64,000 nt of DNA from an uncultured Aquimarina sp. Its GTDB lineage: Bacteria; Bacteroidota; Bacteroidia; Flavobacteriales; Flavobacteriaceae. Positions within the stretch are counted from its first letter, which is position 1; every line of letters starts with the position of its first letter. The translations under genes and the position numbers were made by a program. Shown here piece after piece: positions 18,371 to 27,100 of the stretch. The stretch covers positions 238,686-302,685 of the forward strand of contig CANMMM010000002.1 of assembly GCA_947498935.1 (NCBI GenBank), in the 5' to 3' direction. The notes beneath the pieces are model-generated. The model saw nothing but the letters and a program-made list of their open reading frames with translations, did no database searches and was not told the origin of the DNA.

Positions 18371-19663
18371 ATGACTATTGCCGAATTACATAACTTGTTC
18401 CTACAACATCACCAAATTTCTACAGATACGAGAACCATTCGTGAAGGAAGCTTATTTTTCGCCTTGAAAGGGGCTAATTTTAATGGCAATACCTATGCTA
18501 CAGAAGCACTAAAAAAAGGAGCCGCTTACGCTATCATTGATGAGGCACAATATACTGTATCTGAAAACCATATTTTAGTACATGATGTATTAGCAACACT
18601 TCAACAATTGGCTACATATCACCGAAAGTATCTAAATATCCCTATCATTGCTCTGACAGGAAGTAATGGAAAAACAACCACCAAAGAATTAATTAATTGT
18701 GTGCTCGCTACCCAATATCAAACTACTGCCACCATCGGCAATCTAAACAATCATATTGGTGTCCCCCTTACACTATTAGCAATGGATAAGGAAACGGAAA
18801 TAGGTATTGTAGAAATGGGTGCTAATCATCAAAAAGAAATCGAATTCCTGTGTGCTATTGCGCAACCGAATTATGGGTATATCACGAATATCGGAAAAGC
18901 TCACTTAGAGGGTTTCGGTGGTATTGAAGGCGTATTAAAGGGAAAAACAGAACTGTATCAGTATTTACAAGCAAACAATCAGTTAGTTTTTCTAAATGCA
19001 GATGATCAAAAACTGACCAAAGCGGCTATGGGAATAAAAACATTTACCTTCTCGCAGGAGGATACAAGTACAGATCTAAACATCCGATTAGAAGAAGCTG
19101 CACCTATGGTAACAGTAACTTGCAAAGAACAGCGAATTAAAAGTAACCTAATTGGCACTTACAACTTCACCAATATTGCTGCTGCTATCGCTATAGGTAG
19201 TTTTTTTGAGATAGACATTGTGCACTGCCACAAAGCTATAGAAAGTTATATTCCTGCTAATAATCGATCACAGATAATTACTAAAGATCATCTTTCTATC
19301 ATTCTAGATGCATATAATGCCAATCCTTCTAGTATGCAGGCGGCTCTCGCTAATTTTGAACAACAATCGCATCCTCATAAGATCGTATACCTAGGTGATA
19401 TGTTTGAACTAGGAAAAGAAGCTGACTATGAACATCAACAATTGGTAGATTACATCACTTCACTCCCCTCTCTAAAACAAATCCACCTTATCGGAACTTT
19501 GTTTAGCAAAACAACAACAAAAGATATGCGTGTCCAACAACATACTACCTTTGACGATTTTGCAACCACCCTTAACAGCACTGTAAATATCCCTACAGCT
19601 ATCTTAATCAAAGGATCTAGAGGTATGCAACTAGAACGAATTTTAAAGCTATTCAACGCATAA
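18371..19663 (+). CDS. murF: UDP-N-acetylmuramoyl-tripeptide--D-alanyl-D-alanine ligase
   Basis: 430 residues. The Mur ligase ATP loop is ALTGSNGKTTTKE at about residues 95-107. Then come NLNNHIGVPLT, the carbamylated-Lys region (AHLEGFGGIEGVLKGKTELYQYL), the central NFTNIAAAIAIG, and ILDAYNANPSSMQAAL typical of MurF. The N-terminal DTRTIREGSLFFALKG is the UDP-binding start. It adds D-Ala-D-Ala to the UDP-MurNAc tripeptide in the cytoplasm. The start at 18371 (MTIAELHNLF) matches the family N-terminus. Confidence 0.95.
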   Translation: MTIAELHNLFLQHHQISTDTRTIREGSLFFALKGANFNGNTYATEALKKGAAYAIIDEAQYTVSENHILVHDVLATLQQLATYHRKYLNIPIIALTGSNGKTTTKELINCVLATQYQTTATIGNLNNHIGVPLTLLAMDKETEIGIVEMGANHQKEIEFLCAIAQPNYGYITNIGKAHLEGFGGIEGVLKGKTELYQYLQANNQLVFLNADDQKLTKAAMGIKTFTFSQEDTSTDLNIRLEEAAPMVTVTCKEQRIKSNLIGTYNFTNIAAAIAIGSFFEIDIVHCHKAIESYIPANNRSQIITKDHLSIILDAYNANPSSMQAALANFEQQSHPHKIVYLGDMFELGKEADYEHQQLVDYITSLPSLKQIHLIGTLFSKTTTKDMRVQQHTTFDDFATTLNSTVNIPTAILIKGSRGMQLERILKLFNA

Positions 19664-19665
19664 AA

Positions 19666-19699
19666 AAAGCCCTTACTCAAGTTATTGAGTAAGGGCTTT
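19666..19699. terminator. Bidirectional terminator between murF and upxY
   Basis: Arms 19666-19680 and 19685-19699 (AAAGCCCTTACTCAA / TTGAGTAAGGGCTTT) form a perfect 15-bp stem. A-rich sequence precedes it and a short T run follows on the plus strand. It serves murF and could also stop upxY transcripts. Confidence 0.88.
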
Positions 19700-19706
19700 A
19701 CCATTA

Positions 19707-19867
19707 AAGCAGTTTACACTTTTTACAAATTACTACAAAAACGAGTTGTTTGACCAAAATTTTACAATTTTTGAGTTCCGTAGCACTGCTATGCAACAAA
19801 AAATACTGCTTTTAATCACAAAACCTTATGTTGTTCGCAGCAATCTAAAAAGTGTAAACCACTTCAT
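19707..19867 (+). repeat. Dispersed repeat family 1, copy B (longest)
   Basis: It starts with AGCAGTTTACACTTTTTACAA, contains GAGTTCCGTAGCACTGCTATGCAAC, and ends with AAAAAGTGTAAACCACTTC. The two ends are inverted repeats. It carries about 30 additional bases near the left end compared with copy C. Confidence 0.75.
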
Positions 19868-19890
19868 TACTGATTCCTTAACATGTTTTT

Positions 19891-20427
19891 TTAAACCATT
19901 GCCATATCGTTGGCTTCCTGAAAATAAGAAACGGGTAGCGTAGCGATTACATTTTGATGTAGAGACTCTAATCGTACGAGCACTTTTCGCTCATTATTAC
20001 ATCTCAAAATTTCGCATTCTAACCCACTAAGTGCTCCAAAGTTTATTTTACGAATCTCTCCTGTTTTAAAGACCTCACTAGTGGCTCTAACATCGGAGAT
20101 GCCATCTGCCTGTAAAAACAAGCGGATGTTTTCGATTTCTTTTTCTTGCACCTTTGCATATTCTCTTCCAAAACGAATATAATCACAGGCTCCATCTATA
20201 TCTAGAGGCTTGACGAATTCTTTGGATGAATTAATTTTCACGAAAACATACGACGGAAATAACGGTTTTAGAATTGTTTTTTTTCGATCTGACCATTGGC
20301 TAATTGTCTTGACTATCGGTAGAAAAGATTCCATTTCCTGTTCCAAAAGAAGTTGGTGTACTTTTCGTTCTTGGCGTGATCGTACATAAAGCACGTACCA
20401 ATAGCCACTCTCAAAATTTTTTAACAT
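19891..20427 (-). CDS. UpxY-family NusG-like transcription antiterminator
   Basis: 178 residues. The NGN domain is visible at the N-terminus (WYVLYVRSRQERKVHQLLLEQ, then LFPSYVFVKI). A C-terminal KOW-like domain follows (VFKTGEIRKINFGALSGLECEIL). This is the short paralogue of NusG that in Bacteroidota usually opens capsule or exopolysaccharide operons and acts on the leader of its own operon. Here no polysaccharide genes follow; the convergent murF terminator lies just downstream, so the gene is an orphan. The long non-coding leader upstream has several small hairpins. It could act in trans on another operon, possibly the NRPS locus, but there is no direct evidence. Confidence 0.85.
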   Translation of the reverse strand: MLKNFESGYWYVLYVRSRQERKVHQLLLEQEMESFLPIVKTISQWSDRKKTILKPLFPSYVFVKINSSKEFVKPLDIDGACDYIRFGREYAKVQEKEIENIRLFLQADGISDVRATSEVFKTGEIRKINFGALSGLECEILRCNNERKVLVRLESLHQNVIATLPVSYFQEANDMAMV

Positions 20428-20973
20428 ACTTAAGTGATTTGATTGATGAATAGGTTTACTAAAATTTCAAAGAACTACTGTAAGGGGACTAGAAAAAAAG
20501 GCGTATAGCTTCGCAACTATAAATCCCATTCTTTCTAAAATGCAATTCATTGCATGTATAGCTGAATAGACGAATACCACTGTTTCTAGAATAAGTGACA
20601 ATCAACTCATCAGCCAACATTATTGTTGGTAATAAAAGGGGGTAAATAATATCAGGTACTGTAAGTATTTAGAAGTACTCACAATCCAAAAGGTACTCTG
20701 TAAACGTTAAGTAGTTGTAGACACATACACGTACTTACAAGGGGGTATGCTGTAAGTTTTTTATGTCATACACTCAAATATAAATAAGATTTACCTGACA
20801 TAGATACGGCATAACCGTAAGTTAACCCAAAAAGGGAATTTTTAACTTTATTTTAAACAAAGAACTCAGTAATAACGTTTTATTTAACAAGTATTTAACT
20901 TATAAGAGAAGTTGAAAAAACCACTTTTACAAAAAACAAAAAAAGCACACTAACAACAAATATGTATATTCAT
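20428..20973 (-). promoter_or_regulatory. Long non-coding leader/upstream region of the UpxY-like gene
   Basis: About 550 bases without a gene. Small hairpins are visible: CCAACA/TGTTGG at 20614-20629 with a TTAT loop, and ATGCAA/TTGCAT near 20540-20556. TGTAAGTA/TACTTACA segments lie further apart (about 20660 and 20733). UpxY proteins normally act on such leaders, so a structured leader is plausible. No promoter box is assigned. Confidence 0.35.
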
Positions 20974-21014
20974 AAAAAAACCAAGTACAGCTAATAGCCA
21001 TACTTGGTTTTTTT
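20974..21014 (-). terminator. Rho-independent terminator after the TAP-type hydrolase
   Basis: Arms about 20974-20986 and 21001-21014 (AAAAACCAAGTA / TACTTGGTTTTT) have A and T runs outside the stem on both sides, so it can work in both directions. It is the first terminator downstream of the minus-strand hydrolase gene. Confidence 0.8.
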
Positions 21015-21019
21015 ATATA

Positions 21020-21143
21020 GAAGCGGTTTAAACTTTTTACAGTTTTTAAGTTCCGTAACGCTGCTATGCAACAAAAAAATAAATGCATATGATCACAAAA
21101 TCTTACGATGTTTGCTGAAATCGAAAAAGTCTAAATCAATTCA
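21020..21143 (+). repeat. Dispersed repeat family 1, copy C (near complete)
   Basis: GAAGCGGTTTAAACTTTTTAC at the left, GTTCCGTAACGCTGCTATGCAAC in the core, and GAAATCGAAAAAGTCTAAATC at the degenerate right end. It lies between the hydrolase stop and its terminator. Confidence 0.8.
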
Positions 21144-21180
21144 TAAAGCAACTTCTAATAAACAAGGAGTCTTTTTTGTA

Positions 21181-23094
21181 TCACATAGGGTATAATCCCC
21201 AATATAAAAAATACATTCCTAGCAATAGATTAGAAAATAAAACAGAAAATAGCACACTCCTATTTTCGATACGCTTAATCGCTATAAAAAAGTACAATGA
21301 TACGACTGCTACTAGTACCAAAAAGCTTATTAATAATGTAAAAATAAATGCATATGATTGAGGCACTCCAAATGCTAATATATACAGATTTTGAGCCACT
21401 GTATCTTTTAGGCTATACACTAAACCTCCGAATGTAACTAACCCCAATAGTGAACACACAATCAAGCCTATCTTTATAATACTAGACTGAGGCGTCGCCG
21501 CTAATTTTCGAAAAAATGAGCTACTCAATGCGATGACTGCTATCAAACAAATGAGCAGTGCTATAGCTAAAGGAATCCAAAATAATAAGTCCAACTTCGT
21601 AAGGCTATTCCCTAGATTGGAAACCCCTCCATTGATATGTACTTGATCTACAAAAGTGACGGTCTCTGTACTAAAAGTATTTTCTACAGGCTGATTGGGT
21701 GCATTGATAAAACGAGCAGCTACTCCAAATCCTGTTCTCGAAAAACTAGGAGCATGCCCATAAGCAGGAGCATCTACCCACTGCGCATTGGGTATCTTAG
21801 CTACTAACTCCTTTCCATTTTTTGTAGGAGTTATTGGATCAAAACCTCCTGTAAGGACCAATGTAGGTACATGTATCGCTGTCTTGGTACTATCGGTTAC
21901 GACACCTGCTGTTTTCCATTGATCACATACCGAAAAATCAGACTCATAAAACGATACACCCGCTGCTACTAAATGCTGCTCCTTTACATCTTGGGTATAC
22001 GCAGAAAATGCTTGTTGCGCAATACCTTCATTGCAGGTAACACTGTAATACACTCCATAATCTAATCCTAATGCCCCAGAAAAAGCAGCTACCAATGCAC
22101 TTAATGCCTTTTCATTTCGCTGGTGAAATTGATAAATCAATAAAGGAAGTACTTCTATTAATTTTCTTTGATATAAGGATTGATGGACGGCTATTTTAAA
22201 ATCTTCTGCATTGTAGGTAAACGATCCACTCTCTACTACAGTAGTATCTACTACGACAGTAATAGGACGTTCTTTGAGTGATGTTATGGTCTCCTGATAT
22301 ATTGTACGCAGCTTAGGGTAGGTTTGATCGCAATTCGGGTTCTTTTTACATTCTTTAAATACTTTTTCTAAACTATGTACATAATTAGACGTATTCGTAG
22401 CATAATAATCTGGTAAATCTGCAATAGGCGCATCCAATACTAATGTTTGCACATCCTCTGGATAGGTTTTGGTATATACCTGCGCAATATAAGTTCCAAA
22501 AGAAACACCATACACATGCCACTTTTTATACCCAAAATACGTTTTAAGTGCGTGCATATCTTCTACAATGGCCTTACTGGTATACGCATGTACGTCTACC
22601 CCGTTAGCAATCAATTGTTGCTTACAAGCGAGTGCTGCTGTTACCTTGTCCGCTGTATCAGATGCGGGAGATTGATCCTTGGCCAAAATTTCTAGCATCC
22701 TGTTACCTAAATCAGGACACAATCTCGGTGCTGAAAAACCGGTACCTCGTGTATCCACTAGGATAATGTCTTTGGTTTTTCGTAGTGGATGGTTGAGCCA
22801 CCAACCTATCCCCTCTATCGCTCCAGCACCAGGCCCCCCTTCAAACATCACCACTGCCTCTGCAGATGCTATTCCAGAAGTATTTTTAAGCACCGAAACA
22901 GCTAATTGAATTGTTTTCCCATCAGGTTTTTGCCAGTTTTCTGGAACACTAAATAATCCCCATGTAATCTCATGCGTAGCTAATTGAGTAGCGGTAGGAA
23001 AAAAAGAAGTGACAGTCTGAAATTGTGATATTTTTTCCTGACTGTACAGTGCAAAACAGCAGAGTATGCACAAGCTCATTAATTGTTTTTTCAT
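21181..23094 (-). CDS. TAP-like alpha/beta hydrolase (peptidase S33 type) with C-terminal membrane domain
   Basis: 637 residues. A Sec signal peptide (SLCILCCFALYSQ) leads to an alpha/beta hydrolase of the tripeptidyl-aminopeptidase type. Visible parts are the oxyanion-region GGPGAGAIEG, VDTRGTGFSAPRLCPD, the nucleophile in VYGVSFGTYIAQ, the acid in LVLTGGFDPITPTKNG and the His in YGHAPSF. About 120 residues after the catalytic His form four hydrophobic helices (from FWIPLAIALLICLIAV to the end LLGMYFLYWGLYPM). The usual SlpD/SlpE-type enzymes lack such a membrane tail. The catalytic domain is predicted to lie outside the cytoplasmic membrane. A role in peptide turnover is likely; whether it touches the neighbouring NRPS product is open. 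Confidence 0.82.
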   Translation of the reverse strand: MKKQLMSLCILCCFALYSQEKISQFQTVTSFFPTATQLATHEITWGLFSVPENWQKPDGKTIQLAVSVLKNTSGIASAEAVVMFEGGPGAGAIEGIGWWLNHPLRKTKDIILVDTRGTGFSAPRLCPDLGNRMLEILAKDQSPASDTADKVTAALACKQQLIANGVDVHAYTSKAIVEDMHALKTYFGYKKWHVYGVSFGTYIAQVYTKTYPEDVQTLVLDAPIADLPDYYATNTSNYVHSLEKVFKECKKNPNCDQTYPKLRTIYQETITSLKERPITVVVDTTVVESGSFTYNAEDFKIAVHQSLYQRKLIEVLPLLIYQFHQRNEKALSALVAAFSGALGLDYGVYYSVTCNEGIAQQAFSAYTQDVKEQHLVAAGVSFYESDFSVCDQWKTAGVVTDSTKTAIHVPTLVLTGGFDPITPTKNGKELVAKIPNAQWVDAPAYGHAPSFSRTGFGVAARFINAPNQPVENTFSTETVTFVDQVHINGGVSNLGNSLTKLDLLFWIPLAIALLICLIAVIALSSSFFRKLAATPQSSIIKIGLIVCSLLGLVTFGGLVYSLKDTVAQNLYILAFGVPQSYAFIFTLLISFLVLVAVVSLYFFIAIKRIENRSVLFSVLFSNLLLGMYFLYWGLYPM

Positions 23095-23152
23095 GTGTTT
23101 ATATGATTGTGTTAAGAATTTAAGTAAGAAAGTTCTTTAGCCTCTTTTATAT

Positions 23153-23276
23153 GAAGTGACTTAAACCAAATACAGTGTTTTTGTTACATAGCAGTGCTAT
23201 GAAGCGCTAAAACTGCACAATTTGGGTACAAAAGATCGTTTTTTGTAACGAATTGTAAAAAGTGTAAACCATTCCT
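23153..23276 (-). repeat. Dispersed repeat family 1, copy D (inverted, diverged)
   Basis: Read on the minus strand it shows the family core. On the plus strand the segment TTTTTGTTACATAGCAGTGCTATG mirrors GTTCCGTAGCACTGCTATGCAAC, and the ends GAAGTGACTTAAAC and GTGTAAACCATTCC are inverted. The small open frame here is a by-product of the repeat. Confidence 0.65.
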
Positions 23277-23283
23277 ATCATAG

Positions 23284-23325
23284 AAATCTATTACGGCTTG
23301 AAATTGCCGCAAAACCTGACACTCC
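23284..23325 (+). repeat. Short dispersed repeat family 3, copy 2
   Basis: AATCTATTACGGCT followed by AAAACCTGACACTCC, matching the element at 10687-10718. It directly follows family 1 copy D. Confidence 0.5.
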
Positions 23326-23349
23326 ATTTGGTATAGTATCATGCTTCGA

Positions 23350-23398
23350 AACACTTGTTCTACGACTACCCTGATTTTGTAGTCGTAGAACAAGTGTT
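23350..23398. terminator. Perfect 20-bp hairpin downstream of the NRPS locus
   Basis: Arms 23350-23369 and 23379-23398 (AACACTTGTTCTACGACTAC and its exact complement) with a 9-base loop. It lies 85 bases after the sfp stop and is the only strong structure downstream of the whole NRPS locus. No T run follows on the minus strand, so intrinsic termination is uncertain; it could instead protect the mRNA 3' end. Confidence 0.5.
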
Positions 23399-23483
23399 GC
23401 GGTTTTATGAAACTTAAAAAAAAAATTGAAATACCTCTATTTTAGAAAGCACACTCAATCCTCATTTTTGATGGTATCAAGAA

Positions 23484-24137
23484 TTAAAATGTATGTATTG
23501 GTATATTTTGTACTGTTATCGGCACAGTATCTAAAGGAGTTTCTGATGCGATATGGCAGCAATAATCTGCCGATACCTTAATTTCTGAAGTATAAAATCG
23601 TTGTGTATCAATCTCCGTAGTATCTTCATGAATTTCAAAGGACTGTAATGGAATAGACAATCCATTTCCATGCGCCTTTAGCACAGCTTCTTTTTGCGTC
23701 CAATAGGTATAAAATGCTGCTAGTCTATCTGTAGCATTTAATACGCGCTTCGCTTCATTAGCTGTCATCTGACATTCAAACACTGCGACATCAACTGGCT
23801 TTACTTGCTCTATATCAATCCCTATACATGGATAGTTATCTGCAATACAAGCCACCGCCATCTCGCCAGAGTGCGAAATATTAAACAATGTATCATTATT
23901 TTTTAAATACGGTTTGTCATAATGCGAAAAACACAATTCATGCATATTTATTGATTGCTGAAAACGCGTAAAACCTTCTCTGACCAATAATCTACCGAGT
24001 AAGGATAACTGCGCATCTTGCCATCTTCTGAATCGCGACAATCGCCTTTGGTATTCCTCTGTAAATAATCCAAGATACTTGTCTAATAGCGCATCGTGCT
24101 TCGTCTCATCTAGTTCCGTATATAAAATGTACATCAC
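23484..24137 (-). CDS. sfp: 4'-phosphopantetheinyl transferase, Sfp type
   Basis: 217 residues. Family signatures are present: the N-terminal RRLSRFRRWQDAQLSLLGRLL, the FNISHSGEMAVACI block, the magnesium site GIDIE and the WTQKEAVLKAHG motif. The enzyme moves the phosphopantetheine arm of CoA onto the serine of carrier domains. Its stop-to-start spacing to the upstream NRPS gene is three bases, so it is the last gene of that transcript and surely serves the seven T domains and the free carrier protein of this locus. Confidence 0.95.
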   Translation of the reverse strand: MMYILYTELDETKHDALLDKYLGLFTEEYQRRLSRFRRWQDAQLSLLGRLLVREGFTRFQQSINMHELCFSHYDKPYLKNNDTLFNISHSGEMAVACIADNYPCIGIDIEQVKPVDVAVFECQMTANEAKRVLNATDRLAAFYTYWTQKEAVLKAHGNGLSIPLQSFEIHEDTTEIDTQRFYTSEIKVSADYCCHIASETPLDTVPITVQNIPIHTF

Positions 24138-24140
24138 CCC

Positions 24141-27100
24141 TTAAAAATTAAAATCTATAGCCAGTGCTTCTTCCTGTTCTGACTCTAATATATGAGTTTT
24201 AAGCTTTACTACAGGCATATCAGATTCTTTTGTTACAGTTTCTAACAAATGTAGAAAAACTGTGTGTAACATCGTAATCGTACTTTCTTGATACAAACGT
24301 GTATCATAAGAAGTAGTGAGTTGTAGCAAACCATTCGCTTCGAAAAAGTTACATAACAGAGGGACTCTACTGTATTGTGTATCCATCGGCTGATACTGTA
24401 ATTGCACATCACCCATACGTATGCCCTCTTGGTATGCAAAATCTGGATTCTGATAGGTCACTAATATATCGAATAGCGCTTGCTGCGCAATGGCTACTGG
24501 CAACTCTTGATAGGTAGCGAGCTGTACTAATTGCTGCTGTACCTGTGCCAATACTGTAACAAATGATCGTGACTCATCCAATTGTATACGCAGCGGCAAG
24601 GTACTGGCAAACATACCGATCATATGTGCTATATCACTAGAATTCCTACCCGAATGCACTGTACCCAACACGATGTCTTTATGCCCACTGAGAGTATAAA
24701 TCAGTATATTCAGTAGTGTGACCACTACACTGTAGGGCGTACTCTGGTGTACAATAGCTAATTGTTTTAGGGCTGCTGTCTGTACAGCATCTAATACCAT
24801 CGTACTATGCTGCCCTGTCATCGTCGCAGAAGTGGTTGTGATAGGATCTACTACAATGCTTTGTTTAGGTTTGTACCCTGCTAATAGTTTTGTATAAAAT
24901 GCTATAGCTACCTCATCAGTCTCCAGTGCATCCATATACACTGCGTAATCCTTGAATTGCAGAGGCATATCGGTATTGCTGCTTGATACTCCCTGATAGG
25001 TATTGATCAATTCTTGGGTAAGAAATACCAATGACATACCGTCTATGATGATATGATGTGTACAAAACACTAATGTCGTACGCCTCGATTCACTATTATG
25101 TACCAACAGTATTCGTAGCAATACATCACTTTCGAGGTCAAAAGGAGTATGTATATACTCTTCTATCACGGAATGCGTAGCAATAGCAGTAGGAGTAGTT
25201 ACTGTATCCATCGCAAATACTACCTCCTCAGCAGTGCGTATTTTCTGAACTACATTCCCCTGCTGACTAAAAAAATTAGTACGTAAAACCTCATGTTTCA
25301 ATAATAACTCTTGCATCGATTGCTGCAATCGATTTGTATCAAGGCTGCCTTCTAACTCAAAAACAGCTACCATATTATAAGCAATCGATCGTTCTGGTTG
25401 CTGCGCAGCCATCCACAACTGATACTGTGCAGACGTAATAGGATATACCGTTTGTACTGCTGCTTGCGGAATAGTACTGTGTTGCTGCTGTGGTTGTGTT
25501 TCTAAAAACTGAGAAAAAGCAGCAATCGTAGGATACTCAAAAATATCGCGCAATGCAATTGCACATCCATATTGGGTAGTGATATTATGGGCTAATTTTA
25601 CAGCATTGAGCGAGTGCCCTCCTAGTGCAAAGAAATGATCATGGATACCGATAGCCCCATTATAATCCAGTGCTGCTTTCCACAATTCGACAAGCTGTTG
25701 TTGTACGGCAGTACTAGGATGTGTGGGTTCAGAATCTGTATGATGGATCGGTAGCGCACTGTCAGCTAATGTCTTTCGATCTATTTTTTTATTGGGGGTT
25801 AATGGAAAAGCATCAATCGCTACCCATGTACTTGGAATCATATAACTAGGTAATTCTTCCCTCAGTATAGCACCACTCTCTTCGATCTCATAAGACGCCA
25901 CTTCTTTCTGGATATACGCTACTAAAAATGCCGCTTGTCCTTGCTGTTTTTTACTCACCACTACCGCTTTTCGTATCTGCTGAATTTGATCGAGTTTGGT
26001 TTCTATATCGCCTAGCTCAATACGATACCCACGGATTTTTACCTGATGGTCATTTCTGCCTAAAAAAACCAATTCGCCTGCCGAATTCCATTGTACAAGA
26101 TCATTGGTGTTATAGATCAAGCCACTACCATGCGGATTTTTGATAAACTTCTGTGCTGTACGTATAGGATCTCCCACATACCCTTGCGCCAATCCATCAC
26201 CTCCGATATACAATGTCCCTTTAGCACCAATAGGTACTAATTGCAATTGTGCATCCAACACATAGAGCTGCGTATTCGCAATCGGAGTACCGATAATCGT
26301 TGCCTCTTTTGCGTGGTTAATTTTTTTAAGAGACGACCATATGGTTGTCTCCGTAGGTCCGTACATATTCCATACAGCAGCGCAATTGCTCAGTAAATTT
26401 GCTGCTAAATCCTGACTCAACACATCTCCTCCGCATAAGATTTTTAATCGCTTATCACCCTGCCATCCTCCATTGAATAACAATTGAAAAAAACTAGGGG
26501 TAGCTTGTAATAGTGTAGGTGCTACCTCTGCAATCGTATCCATCGTCTGTGTATGAGATGATAACGTAGCATTAGCAGCCACATACACACTCGCTCCAAC
26601 TACCAAAGGCGCAAAAAACTCTAAAACTGAAATATCAAAGGAGTACGTTGTAACTGCAAATAACACATCGGTATGTCCAATACCGGGAACCACGCACATG
26701 CTCTTCAAAAAATTGATTAACGAGCGATGTCCAATGGCTACCCCTTTGGGATTACCTGTAGATCCCGAAGTATAAATGATGTAAGCCGTAGTTGTCGGCG
26801 ATACTACCGGCAGTAGCATCTGCGCTTGATCTGCAATTGGTGTTAGTAGTTTAGCTAATGGTACTACTTCACAATTAGAAAACATATTTGTTTTCTTTTG
26901 ATCACTGATCACATACTGTAGCTCGCTATGCGTAATAATGTACTGCAATCGATTATGCGGAAACGTAGGATCTAGCGGAATATACGATTTCCCTGCCTTC
27001 ATAATCCCTAGTAATGTAGCTAGGGTATATACGGTACGCTCTAGCAATACGCCAATAGCAGGAGGCGCATCTTGTAATCCGATAAGATGCTGTGCAATAG

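Noticed and set aside
23184..23393. 69-codon minus-strand open frame
   Set aside because: Lies within repeat families 1 and 3 and the 20-bp hairpin; no start signal or coding character.
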